Assembly: GCA_002699125.1 (NCBI GenBank)
Contig: PABI01000023.1
Coordinates: 1 to 32,162 of the forward strand
DNA: 32,162 nt
Reading direction: 5' to 3'
DNA from: Anaerolineaceae bacterium
GTDB lineage: Bacteria > Chloroflexota > Anaerolineae > Promineifilales > Promineifilaceae
Shown here piece after piece: positions 25,347 through 32,162 of the stretch. Under the pieces are notes generated by a model. It did not search any database and had not been told where the DNA came from. It saw nothing but the letters and a program-made list of their open reading frames with translations. Position 1 is the stretch's first letter. Each line of letters opens with the position of its first letter. Position numbers and translations under genes: made by a program.

Positions 25347-25371
25347 GGGAGCGGGGCCGCAACCCGCTCCC
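25347..25371 (-). terminator. Hairpin terminator downstream of the propeller genes
   Basis: GGGAGCGGG/CCCGCTCCC, nine G/C pairs with a 7-nt loop. On the minus strand it is followed by TTTTC, placing it about 230 nt after the stop at 25602. The rest of the gap 25235-25601 has no gene. Confidence 0.65.
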
Positions 25372-25551
25372 AATTCGTGTGCAAACTTAACCATAGAGGA
25401 GAAAAGGAGGAAAGAAATACACCTTTACTGAAACGTTTGCCGTTGCTTGTTCCGGGGATGGAACAGACGAAAGTGTGTACGCGCTTTAAGATAGCAGACC
25501 TTTGTTAAGGCTGAACTAACTCGTTGTAAACATTTGGTTAACGATTGTGAG

Positions 25552-25592
25552 AGGGTGACAAGGTGAAGGGGTGACGGGGTGACAAGGTGAGG
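25552..25592. repeat. Short tandem repeat GGGTGACAAGGTGA
   Basis: GGGTGACAAGGTGA occurs twice, separated by AGGGGTGACG, forming a run of 8-bp GGTGACRA-like units just after the stop of the distal propeller gene. Such heptamer/octamer runs are common intergenic elements in multicellular bacteria. Confidence 0.6.
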
Positions 25593-25601
25593 ACGATTTG
25601 C

Positions 25602-26771
25602 TCACGACGAAACCAGGAAAGTTGGCAGGATGCCATTGTTGGTTATCTGGATGAACTCCCCGGTAGCAATCTTCAGGAGCCAGATGGTGGGAGGTGAATC
25701 AGGTGTGCTGCTATTGTATTGTTGGAAGAGGAGGAAACGGCCGTCTGGCGACCAGCTCGGCGGGCCAAAATGCAGCGAAATATCGTCGGTCAGAGCGCGG
25801 GCTTCGGAGCCATCGGCCCGCATCAACCATAGCTGGCGGCCTGTGTTGGTGCCGGCCAGGCGGCGGCCAAAAGCAATCCATTCACCATCAGGTGACCAGG
25901 CAGCATTGCCGTCATTAAAAGCGCCGTCTTCACTGAGCAGGTGAGAATCTGGGTCATCCCCCAGGGTGGCCAGGTAGAGGCTGACGGCCGTCGCAAAATC
26001 GTGGCTGTGCTGGTCGTGGTTGTCGTTGTTTTCACCGTGGAAGATGATGGAGCGGCTGTTTTGGAAGAGCAGTTGGTTGTTGAACGGGTGCCAGGCGGCG
26101 GGTGTGCCCACGTTGCTGGGGAAATTTAGGGAACGGCCGTCCGCAAAATTATAAAGTCGCAATCCTTCATCCGGCGAAGCAGCAAAGCTCACCCAGCTGC
26201 CATCCGGGGAGAAGCGGGCGTTGCTGCTGACGCCGGTTTCCTTTTCCAGCAGCAAGCGCGTTTCCCCGGTCTGCGTATCCAGCCACCACAGCTGCGGGCG
26301 GCTGAAGTTGGGTGGTTCTCGCCGTTCGTACAGCAGGCGACGGCCGTCTGGATGCCAAACGGGTTGGCTGCATTCCGCGTTTTCACAGGTAAGCAAGGTT
26401 TCGGGCGTGGCGGCTGTGTCGTTGTTCAGAGGGAGCAGTTTGAGCTGGCTGCTGCCGTCGGGCAGGATGGTGGCGTAGGCGATCTGGCTGCCGTCTGGGG
26501 CAGGAGCGTAACTGAGGATGACGGCCGTTTCGTTGGTAAGCTGGCCGGGCTGCCAATCTGGCGCATTGGCCAGATGCAGTTGCAGCCGTCCAGCGTCATC
26601 TTCGGCCAGATAGAGAACGGGCGGCAGCGCGCTTTCTGGCCGAGCCGGCTGCAAAAAGGCGTAAGAAGCCGCCAGAAAAGCCAGCAGCATGAGCAAGAGC
26701 AGGCCGATCTGCCAGCGAGCCAATCGCTGCGTTGATGCTGGTTGCGATGATTCTAAACCGTGATTTGACAT
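25602..26771 (-). CDS. Membrane-anchored TolB-like beta-propeller protein
   Basis: 389 residues. An N-terminal membrane helix (about 22-42) anchors an extracytoplasmic propeller made of PD40/TolB-type repeats (SPDGSWVSFA, HPDGRRLLYERR, SPDGEWIAFGRR, SPDGRFLLFQQ). A His/Asp/Asn-rich loop HGENNDNHDQHSHDF lies near residue 245. It is paralogous to the upstream propeller, and its ATG is two bases after that gene's stop, so they are translationally coupled. Role unknown; the context points to metal handling. Confidence 0.82.
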   Translation of the reverse strand: MSNHGLESSQPASTQRLARWQIGLLLLMLLAFLAASYAFLQPARPESALPPVLYLAEDDAGRLQLHLANAPDWQPGQLTNETAVILSYAPAPDGSQIAYATILPDGSSQLKLLPLNNDTAATPETLLTCENAECSQPVWHPDGRRLLYERREPPNFSRPQLWWLDTQTGETRLLLEKETGVSSNARFSPDGSWVSFAASPDEGLRLYNFADGRSLNFPSNVGTPAAWHPFNNQLLFQNSRSIIFHGENNDNHDQHSHDFATAVSLYLATLGDDPDSHLLSEDGAFNDGNAAWSPDGEWIAFGRRLAGTNTGRQLWLMRADGSEARALTDDISLHFGPPSWSPDGRFLLFQQYNSSTPDSPPTIWLLKIATGEFIQITNNGILPTFLVSS

Positions 26772-26773
26772 AG

Positions 26774-28147
26774 CTAGGGGAGCCAGGCGGGCAGCGTGCC
26801 GGGGGAGGCAATCTGGGTCCGTTTCCCGGTGGCGATTTCGATGAGCCAGACGGTGGGTTTGGCGTACAGTTCTTCCAAATTATATTGTTGGAAGAGGAGG
26901 AAACGGCCGTCTGGCGACCAGGCAAGTTCCCCATAATGAATCTTCGGATCGTTGGTGAGGGCCAGCGCTTCAGAGCCATCAGCCCGCATGACCCAGATTT
27001 GGCGGCCCATCGGCGTGCGCGGCAGCTTACGGCCAAAGGCGATCCATTCGCCGTCCGGCGACCAGGCAGGCGAACTATCATCAACACCTTCCGCCTCTGG
27101 CATGGGCTGGCTGAGGACGGTGGTGGCTTCGCTTTCCAGATCGACGCTGGTGAGCTCCACGCTCCAGTTTGTATTGCTGGTGTTGATGTTGGTGATGAGC
27201 AGGCTGTCGCTCTGCGGCCGCCACACGGCCGGGGAGCCCATCTGGTTGGGAATGAGCATGCCGGAGCCATCGTCCAGGTTAAACAGCTGAATCCCCTGGT
27301 CGATGGGCGAGACAAAACTGAGCCACTGGCCATCGTCAGAGACGCGCGGGTACAGGCCGAGCATCTGGCTGTCCTGAAAGAGCGGCACGGTTTCGCCGCT
27401 GGTCACGTCCAGCCACCAGAGGCGTGGATTGCCGGGCGGTGCGCCGGGCGTGGGGATGGTGCGCCGCTCGTAGACGAGTCGACGGCCGTCCGGCAGCCAT
27501 TGCGCTTGTGAACAAGCCGCTTCGGGGCAGGCTAGCAGCTCCCGGTTCTGGCTGCCGTCGCTGTTGATGAGCCAGAGGTCGGCGGCCCCGCCATCGCGCA
27601 AAATGGCGTAGGCGATCTGACGGCCGTCTGGGCTAACGGCAAAGTCGAGCACATCGGCATCGGTCTGGGTGAGCTGGCTGGTGGTGACGGTTCCGCCAGA
27701 AAAATCAGCAATATATAGCTGGTCAGCGGCTTCATCATCCCAACTGATGTAGACAATGCGCGGCTGGCCGGTTTGGAATTCCCATGTGAGCGGGTCCTCC
27801 AGCTGGTGGCCCTGTTCGCTTACGATTTCGGCAGCGACGGTGACGCGGTAACTGCTGTTGGTTGCCAGGGGTTCATCGGGCCGGAAGGTGATGATGTTGT
27901 CCTGGATGGAAATGGTGCCGGGGATGGGGGGATCGAGGGTAACGGCCGTTTCCGGCACGTCCACAATCGGTTCGCTTACAGTTAGTTGAATGGTGGCGCG
28001 GGTGGAGACGCTGCTGCTGTTGGGCGCGGGCAGGGTGTCTACCACTTCCAGCACCAGATGATCGCCGTAGAGGATTACGGCCGTAATCAACGCAGCCAGC
28101 GTGGTGAGCACAGAAACAACGATACGGTCGAAGCGAGAAAGTGACAT
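26774..28147 (-). CDS. Big_5-type Ig domain plus TolB-like beta-propeller, membrane-anchored
   Basis: 457 residues from ATG 28147, four bases after the stop of the upstream TIGR03943-like gene; the longer frame (to 28312) overlaps that gene and is rejected. A membrane helix near 8-28 is followed by a bacterial Ig-like domain of the Big_5 type (DTLPAPNSSSVSTRATIQLT to LTWEFQTG, about 35-125), then PD40 repeats to the C-terminus. It shares blade sequences such as CSQ..W.PDGRRL.YERR and PRLWWLD...GET with its neighbour, showing duplication. Probably surface-exposed. Function unknown. Confidence 0.82.
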   Translation of the reverse strand: MSLSRFDRIVVSVLTTLAALITAVILYGDHLVLEVVDTLPAPNSSSVSTRATIQLTVSEPIVDVPETAVTLDPPIPGTISIQDNIITFRPDEPLATNSSYRVTVAAEIVSEQGHQLEDPLTWEFQTGQPRIVYISWDDEAADQLYIADFSGGTVTTSQLTQTDADVLDFAVSPDGRQIAYAILRDGGAADLWLINSDGSQNRELLACPEAACSQAQWLPDGRRLVYERRTIPTPGAPPGNPRLWWLDVTSGETVPLFQDSQMLGLYPRVSDDGQWLSFVSPIDQGIQLFNLDDGSGMLIPNQMGSPAVWRPQSDSLLITNINTSNTNWSVELTSVDLESEATTVLSQPMPEAEGVDDSSPAWSPDGEWIAFGRKLPRTPMGRQIWVMRADGSEALALTNDPKIHYGELAWSPDGRFLLFQQYNLEELYAKPTVWLIEIATGKRTQIASPGTLPAWLP

Positions 28148-28151
28148 GGTG

Positions 28152-28916
28152 TTACTGATACAAATACGGCTGGCTGGGCGTCTCCGTGGGTGCGACGCTT
28201 TCGGCCACGAGGACGGGCATTTCCACGCCGTTGAAGGTGCCGGCCTGGAGGGTGCCAGTGACTTCGACCCAACTGTCTGCGGTGAGAACGGCCGTATCCG
28301 GCCACTCCACAATCAAACCAATCGGCGCGGCATCGGCCACGCAGCAGCTCACCGTGAAGCGGCTGACCATGAACTGGGTATCGGCAAAACGCTCGTCGCG
28401 GTAGACAAAGCCAACGACGTGGGCTTCCTCGCCATTGAAGTTGGCGGGATCGGTGCTGCGCTGAAACAGGTAGAGCCAGTCCAAAATATTGCGCTCCCCG
28501 GCGTTGGCAATAACGCTCAGGTCGCTGCCTTCCGGCGCACTGGAGGAGGTAAGGGCGCTGCCCCCCACGTTGATTTCCCGGTTTTGCAGCGCCGATGCGC
28601 CCAGCGGGCGCGGTTCCACCAGGAGTCCCAGCAGAACCGGCAGCGCCAGCAGCAGCAGTCCGGCCCAGGAAACATCGTGGCTGTGGGCATGTTCATGTGC
28701 GTGCTCATGCTCCTGATCTTCTTCATGAACGTGTGCCGATTCCCGTCGCTGTTGAATGGCATAACCAATGCCGAGGGCGGTGAGGCCAACGGCCGTTAGC
28801 AAGATCAGCACATTAAAGCGCGGATGGATGTAAAAACTGAGCGTGCCGTTCAGCAAGCGGCTCAGCAGAAAAATGCCTAAGGCAATGAGTAAAATGACTT
28901 TAACCGTTTGTTTCAT
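28152..28916 (-). CDS. TIGR03943 / YcgQ-like (DUF1980) membrane protein with His-rich linker
   Basis: 254 residues. Two N-terminal membrane segments (about 7-22 and 33-52), then a striking His/Glu run between about 60 and 80 (HVHEED, HEHAHEHAHSHD), a third membrane segment, and an extracytoplasmic domain with VGFVYRDERF and SRFTVSCCVADAAPIG, typical of the YcgQ family. YcgQ proteins are found with YcgR-type permeases and are thought to act in metal transport. Here the permease is 260 nt upstream in the same orientation. The His run suggests Zn, Ni, Co or Cu binding. Confidence 0.85.
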   Translation of the reverse strand: MKQTVKVILLIALGIFLLSRLLNGTLSFYIHPRFNVLILLTAVGLTALGIGYAIQQRRESAHVHEEDQEHEHAHEHAHSHDVSWAGLLLLALPVLLGLLVEPRPLGASALQNREINVGGSALTSSSAPEGSDLSVIANAGERNILDWLYLFQRSTDPANFNGEEAHVVGFVYRDERFADTQFMVSRFTVSCCVADAAPIGLIVEWPDTAVLTADSWVEVTGTLQAGTFNGVEMPVLVAESVAPTETPSQPYLYQ

Positions 28917-28992
28917 AGTTCAATAAGACAGGAGCAGTTTCCCATGTCGATTTCAAAAAATGTTCAGGTAATCTCAACGATTCAACTTCAAT

Positions 28993-29111
28993 TGTCATTT
29001 TGAGCGCAGCGAAAAATCCCTTTAAATGTGGCCGTACAGCAGCCGCGCTCGTGACCATGGTCCTCACTCATTTTGAGGCCATAGGGATGCTTCGCTTTGC
29101 TCAGCATGACA
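28993..29111. repeat. Imperfect 28-bp inverted repeat (TGTCATTTTGAGCGCAGC type)
   Basis: TGTCATTTTGAGCGCAGCGA... at 28993-29020 faces ...TTCGCTTTGCTCAGCATGACA at 29084-29111; 22 of 28 positions pair. This matches a familiar class of dispersed intergenic elements with TGTCATnnTGAGC ends. It lies between the permease and the YcgQ-like gene. Confidence 0.7.
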
Positions 29112-29176
29112 AGTGCAGGTTTCGTGCTGTCCACGATAATTTCTAAAATTGTCAATGGCGTTCGCCCAAGTCCTTG

Positions 29177-30223
29177 TTACCAACCCAGGTTCAAATTGAT
29201 AAATATCGTAATCAACATCGTTAGTGTCAGAGGTAGCAGGATAAGATACAGCACCACGCGGCGGCGGAAGACGCCCAGGAACATGAGCGCGCTTTTGATG
29301 TCCACCATGGGGCCAAAAACCAAAAAGCTGAGAATAGAGCCGGTAGTGAAGCTGTTGACAAACGACAGCGCCAGGAAGGCATCGACCGTGGAGCAGATGG
29401 ACAACACAAAAGCCAGGACCATCATGGCTATCACGGACGTGACGGGACCGCTGCCGAAGGCAATCAGGGTGGATTGGGGCACAAAGGTTTGCATGGTGGC
29501 TGCCAGCATCGAGCCGATAATCAGATAGCGCACCATGTCGATGAAGTCATCTCCGGCGATGTTCATCGCTTGCCACAGTTTTTGAGAACGGCCGTGTCCC
29601 TCGTCAAAATGATCATGCTCATGCCCGCCGTCTTCGGCCGGCAGTAAAATCTCCTGCGGCGGGGCAAACTGGAAGATCAGTCCCACGATAAAGGCGATGA
29701 GAATGGTAAAGGCAAAACGACCGATCAGCACCGGTCCCCAGCCAAAGGCCACGTACGTGCTCACCAGCACCACCGGATTAATCACCGGGGCGCTGAGCAA
29801 AAAGGCGATGCCCACCGAAACGGGCAGTCCCTTCTGGTACAGTCGCCGCGTCACCGGCACTACGCCGCACTCACACACCGGGAAGGCAAAGCCCAGCAGC
29901 GAGCCGACAAAGGCAGCGGGCACGGCCCGCCGCGGCACGTAGCGCGCCAGCGCTCCCTTATCAACAAACACCTCAATCAGCCCGGAAACGAGCGACCCGG
30001 CCAGCAAAAAGGGCACGGCTTCGATGAAGATGCCGAGAAAGATGGTGACAAAGGTTTGGAATTTTTCGTTGAGTCCGCTGGGGACTAGGTTGGGGAACAG
30101 GCCAATGAGCAAGAGCAGGATGACGATTGCTCCTAGGATACGGCCGAATGTGCGGGCAGATACGGCCGTTCCCCCACTTCCCTCTTTGACAATAGGTGGC
30201 TGCTTCTTCTCAATCTGCGCCAT
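29177..30223 (-). CDS. Permease of the ArsP_1 / YcgR (DUF318) family
   Basis: 348 residues from ATG 30223; an in-frame extension to 30277 runs through the promoter and is rejected. About eight to ten membrane segments. The family motif with paired cysteines [18 protein letters not shown] is intact, as is [14 protein letters not shown] cytoplasmic His-rich loop [13 protein letters not shown] lies near the middle. ArsP_1 members include organoarsenical exporters and YcgR-type putative metal permeases; pairing with a YcgQ-like protein and the His loop favour the second. A strong promoter ends seven bases before the ATG. Confidence 0.85.
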   Translation of the reverse strand: MAQIEKKQPPIVKEGSGGTAVSARTFGRILGAIVILLLLIGLFPNLVPSGLNEKFQTFVTIFLGIFIEAVPFLLAGSLVSGLIEVFVDKGALARYVPRRAVPAAFVGSLLGFAFPVCECGVVPVTRRLYQKGLPVSVGIAFLLSAPVINPVVLVSTYVAFGWGPVLIGRFAFTILIAFIVGLIFQFAPPQEILLPAEDGGHEHDHFDEGHGRSQKLWQAMNIAGDDFIDMVRYLIIGSMLAATMQTFVPQSTLIAFGSGPVTSVIAMMVLAFVLSICSTVDAFLALSFVNSFTTGSILSFLVFGPMVDIKSALMFLGVFRRRVVLYLILLPLTLTMLITIFINLNLGW

Positions 30224-30230
30224 GCTCCGA

Positions 30231-30258
30231 ATCATAAACCAAAATCGGGCCGCGTCAA
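30231..30258 (-). promoter_or_regulatory. Promoter of the permease gene, leaderless
   Basis: Minus strand TTGACG (30258-30253), 16-bp spacer, TATGAT (30236-30231), then seven bases to ATG 30223. The -35 box lies inside the hairpin at 30244-30272. GGAG is present but only one base before the ATG, too close for a ribosome site. Confidence 0.6.
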
Positions 30259-30272
30259 TGACACGGCCCGAT
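30244..30272 (-). terminator. Terminator hairpin overlapping the permease promoter
   Basis: On the minus strand ATCGGGCCG pairs with CGGCCCGAT (nine perfect pairs, further GTC/GAC pairs inside), followed by TTTTGGTTT. It could stop leftward readthrough from pst-phoU. As the stem also covers the -35 box, it may double as an operator. Confidence 0.55.
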
Positions 30273-30320
30273 GGCAATTAAAGTCTCAGCAATCGTTTAC
30301 GAAGCTGAATATTTATGGTT

Positions 30321-30403
30321 CTACTGAAAAAAACCGCAGATTTCGCAGATTTTTCTAAAGATTCTCTGCGCCTCTGCGCCTTTGCGTTAGCTTTTTTCAG
30401 TAG
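30321..30403. repeat. 83-bp element with 12-bp terminal inverted repeats
   Basis: CTACTGAAAAAA (30321-30332) and TTTTTTCAGTAG (30392-30403) are perfect complements. Between them are GCAGATTTCGCAGATTTT and CTCTGCGCCTCTGCGCC, short repeats common in environmental intergenic DNA. It lies just after the phoU stop. The A-run/T-run ends also allow a bidirectional terminator role. Confidence 0.6.
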
Positions 30404-30409
30404 CCTCAC

Positions 30410-31099
30410 TCATTTGTTCTGATTTTGATACGTCTTTAATAACTCTTTGCCCTGATGGTATTGACCCGTTGCCAGGTAAAATACCCATTCACACATGTTT
30501 GTTACCCGGTCAGCGGCCCGTTCCAGATTGTGTGCCGCCCACTCCAGCCGCTGCGCCAGCTCAAACGACTCCGGATTTGCCGCCATATAAGTCATGACTG
30601 CCCGGTACGTTTTGTTATACAATTTATCGACTTCATCATCGCTTTTAATTGTTTCGTAGGCCAGTTGGGAATTCCGTTCCGTAAAGGCGTCTAATGAGCG
30701 ATGCAGCATATAACGTGCTTTTTCGGCCATTTGCGGCATGTGGACAGTAAGTTCCGCAGGCACTTCAGCTTCACTGATCATTAAGCTAATGTTGCCGATG
30801 CCTTTGACGTAATCATGAATGCGCTCCAGTTCACCGGCAATTTCTAGCGAGGCGGCAATCAACCGTAGATCGCTGGCAATTGGCTGCTGCGTGGCAATAA
30901 TGCCAAAGGCGTCACTGCCAATGTCGATGCGCCGCTGGTTAAACCATTTATCCGCCTGGACCAGCTTCTCCGACAGCGTTAAATCGCGCTTAATGAGCGC
31001 TTCGACCGCCTTTAACAAGTTTTCTTCCACTTCACTGCCCATTCTCAAAATTTCATCTTGCAGATGGCGCAGCTCTTTTGTGTAGGTTTCTCTTAACAT
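30410..31099 (-). CDS. phoU: Phosphate transport regulator PhoU
   Basis: 229 residues from ATG 31099, with AAGGA nine bases upstream; the frame to 31135 runs into an inverted repeat and is rejected. All-helical with two PhoU repeats: VEENLLKAVEALIKRD and FGIIATQQPIASDLRLIAASLEIAGELERI in the first, AYETIKSDDEVDKLYNK and RLEWAAHNLERAADRVTNMCEWVFYLATG in the second. It carries the metal-binding E-x-x-x-D patterns. It modulates PstSCAB and phosphate two-component signalling. Located directly after pstB. Confidence 0.94.
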   Translation of the reverse strand: MLRETYTKELRHLQDEILRMGSEVEENLLKAVEALIKRDLTLSEKLVQADKWFNQRRIDIGSDAFGIIATQQPIASDLRLIAASLEIAGELERIHDYVKGIGNISLMISEAEVPAELTVHMPQMAEKARYMLHRSLDAFTERNSQLAYETIKSDDEVDKLYNKTYRAVMTYMAANPESFELAQRLEWAAHNLERAADRVTNMCEWVFYLATGQYHQGKELLKTYQNQNK

Positions 31100-31115
31100 T
31101 TGTAGATTTCCTTCA

Positions 31116-31148
31116 AGGTGCGACGCACTTGCCAAGTGCGTCGCACCT
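31116..31148. repeat. Hairpin repeat AGGTGCGACGCACTT with 15-bp perfect arms
   Basis: AGGTGCGACGCACTT (31116-31130), loop GCC, and its exact complement (31134-31148). It fills the pstB to phoU gap, six bases after the pstB stop and 17 before phoU. No T-run. REP-like, possibly lowering phoU relative to pstB or protecting the 3' end. Confidence 0.8.
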
Positions 31149-31153
31149 ATTAG

Positions 31154-31948
31154 CTAACCAAAGCGCCCGGTAATGTATTGTTCTGTCAGTTCGTTTTTGG
31201 GATTGGTGAATAGTTCATTGGTGTCGCTGTATTCCACCAGATACCCTGCTCGATCCTGGTCCATATTATAGAAGGCAGTGAAGTCAGATGCACGAGCAGC
31301 TTGCTGCATATTGTGCGTCACAATAATGATGGTGTAATTTTTCTTCAAATCCTGAATTAGTTCTTCAATGCGCAAGGTGGCTACCGGGTCCAGCGCCGAG
31401 GTTGGCTCGTCCATCAAGATGATGTCTGGCTTGACGGCAATAGTGCGGGCGATGCACAAACGCTGCTGCTGCCCACCGGAGAGTGAATAGCCGCTTTCGT
31501 TGAGCTTGTCCTTTACCTCGTCCCACAGGGCTGCCTGGCGCAGCGAACTTTCTACCAGCTCATCCATATCACTTTTGTAGCCATTAATGCGGGCTCCCCA
31601 GGCAACGTTTTCGTAGATGGATTTGGGAAATGGATTCGGTTTCTGGAAGACCATGCCGATGCGGCGACGAATTTCAACCGGATCGATGTCATTGTTGTAA
31701 ATGTTGTTGCCCTGATAAAGAATTTCGCCTTCAACGCGGGCCGTAGCCACCAGATCATTCATGCGGTTGAATGAGCGCAGGACGGTGCTTTTACCACAAC
31801 CGGAAGGGCCAATGAAGGCAGTGATAGCGTGGCGTTTTACCTTAAGCGAAACGTCCTTAACGGCCCGGAAGGTGCTGTAATAAACGTGCATGTTGCGCGC
31901 CTCAACGGCCAGATTGCCGTTCGCGAAGCTGTTGGGATTTAAGGTCAT
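31154..31948 (-). CDS. pstB: Phosphate ABC transporter ATPase
   Basis: 264 residues from ATG 31948, with AAGGAGA seven bases upstream; an in-frame ATG at 31966 is less likely. Walker A GPSGCGKS, the PstB-specific [18 protein letters not shown], signature LSGGQQQR, Walker [14 protein letters not shown] and switch histidine [10 protein letters not shown] are all present. It powers high-affinity phosphate import. The ATG lies one base after the pstA stop, so the two are coupled. Confidence 0.96.
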   Translation of the reverse strand: MTLNPNSFANGNLAVEARNMHVYYSTFRAVKDVSLKVKRHAITAFIGPSGCGKSTVLRSFNRMNDLVATARVEGEILYQGNNIYNNDIDPVEIRRRIGMVFQKPNPFPKSIYENVAWGARINGYKSDMDELVESSLRQAALWDEVKDKLNESGYSLSGGQQQRLCIARTIAVKPDIILMDEPTSALDPVATLRIEELIQDLKKNYTIIIVTHNMQQAARASDFTAFYNMDQDRAGYLVEYSDTNELFTNPKNELTEQYITGRFG

Positions 31949-31949
31949 G

Positions 31950-32162
31950 TTAGGCTCTCCTTGCATAGCGATTGCGCAGTAGAATAGCAGAGGCGTTCAG
32001 GCTGATGAGCAGTACCAGCAGCACCAGAATGGCGGCCGCGGCGATGTTGCGGAATTCAGCCTGGGGCCGGGCCGTCCATTGGTAAATTTGGATGGGCAGG
32101 GTGGTAAATTTGGCAAAAGGTCCGTCGGGATCAACAAAGATGAGGGTTGAGGCCCCAACGAC
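31950..32162 (-). CDS. pstA: Phosphate ABC transporter permease PstA, C-terminal part
   Basis: The last 70 codons are visible; the 5' part lies beyond the right edge. The segment [20 protein letters not shown] followed by a final membrane helix and [10 protein letters not shown] is typical for the PstA C-terminus. The stop at 31952-31950 is one base before the pstB ATG. Not in a frame ending inside the window, so found by translation of the edge. Confidence 0.9.
   Translation of the reverse strand, partial: VVGASTLIFVDPDGPFAKFTTLPIQIYQWTARPQAEFRNIAAAAILVLLVLLISLNASAILLRNRYARRA

Larger units (their letters stand above)
5578..30169. repeat. Dispersed octamer palindrome ACGGCCGT (42 copies)
   Basis: Perfect copies start at 5578, 6513, 7343, 8484, 8868, 9565, 9737, 10110, 10482, 10500, 10718, 13511, 13992, 14261, 15216, 15763, 16385, 16460, 16631, 17912, 18213, 18504, 20283, 20751, 21399, 23134, 24599, 24819, 25737, 25984, 26133, 26340, 26521, 26903, 27482, 27620, 27942, 28077, 28288, 28789, 29588 and 30162. 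About 23 read Thr-Ala-Val, 14 Gly-Arg and 3 Arg-Pro; two are intergenic. Counted by eye, so a few could be missed. Confidence 0.9.

Noticed and set aside
25400..25500. Purine-rich AAAGGAGG-like stretch as a ribosome site for a small gene
   Set aside because: No start codon at a suitable distance; the nearest ATG gives a 16-codon frame without support.

Overview
The window looks like a chromosomal segment from a filamentous, multicellular-type bacterium, most probably Chloroflexota (Anaerolineae and relatives). This is inferred from gene content, not from a marker gene. The grounds are an NB-ARC/WD40 NLR-like protein, PknB-type kinases with long extracellular Pro/Thr-rich and FGE-type ectodomains, membrane-anchored beta-propellers, frequent TTG starts, and promoters placed so close to ATG that the mRNAs should be leaderless. 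No rRNA, tRNA, IS element, CRISPR array or prophage was seen. All genes but two lie on the minus strand.

Layout. 1-3333: a large NB-ARC + WD40 protein, cut by the window's left edge. 3522-15813: a polyamine/amine uptake and catabolism locus transcribed leftward: Lrp/AsnC regulator, PotA-PotB-PotC-PotD importer, aldehyde dehydrogenase, flavin amine oxidase, class III aminotransferase, a GcvT-family protein and a PYROXD2-like FAD oxidoreductase. An acetylpolyamine amidohydrolase-like gene (24188-25234) fits the same pathway. 15900-16876: the only rightward genes, a DUF7662-like/HTH protein divergent from lrp, and a 63-codon ORF behind a promoter and a long, apparently structured leader. 16916-22501: two tandem paralogous Ser/Thr kinases with very different ectodomains. 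22887-23825: an exported double-rhodanese protein. 25602-30223: a permease (ArsP_1/YcgR type), a TIGR03943/YcgQ-like membrane protein and two translationally coupled beta-propeller proteins. Three of these four carry His-rich metal-ligand-like stretches. 30410-32162: phoU, pstB and the 3' end of pstA.

The strongest genome-scale signal is the octamer palindrome ACGGCCGT. I count 42 perfect copies between 5578 and 30169, where fewer than one is expected from base composition. Forty are inside genes in all three reading frames. This resembles cyanobacterial HIP1 (GCGATCGC) but has a different sequence. Two copies with extended flanks form a 12-bp inverted repeat closing the putative structured leader before the 63-codon ORF. 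The first 5.6 kb has no copies.

The other notable signal is in the NLR-like gene. A helical segment resembling the bacterial effector-associated (death-like) domains sits between the Walker A and Walker B motifs of the NB-ARC ATPase, and the twelve visible WD40 blades are nearly identical at DNA level toward the 3' end. Intergenic gaps hold several unrelated inverted-repeat elements, three of them with 15-bp perfect arms.
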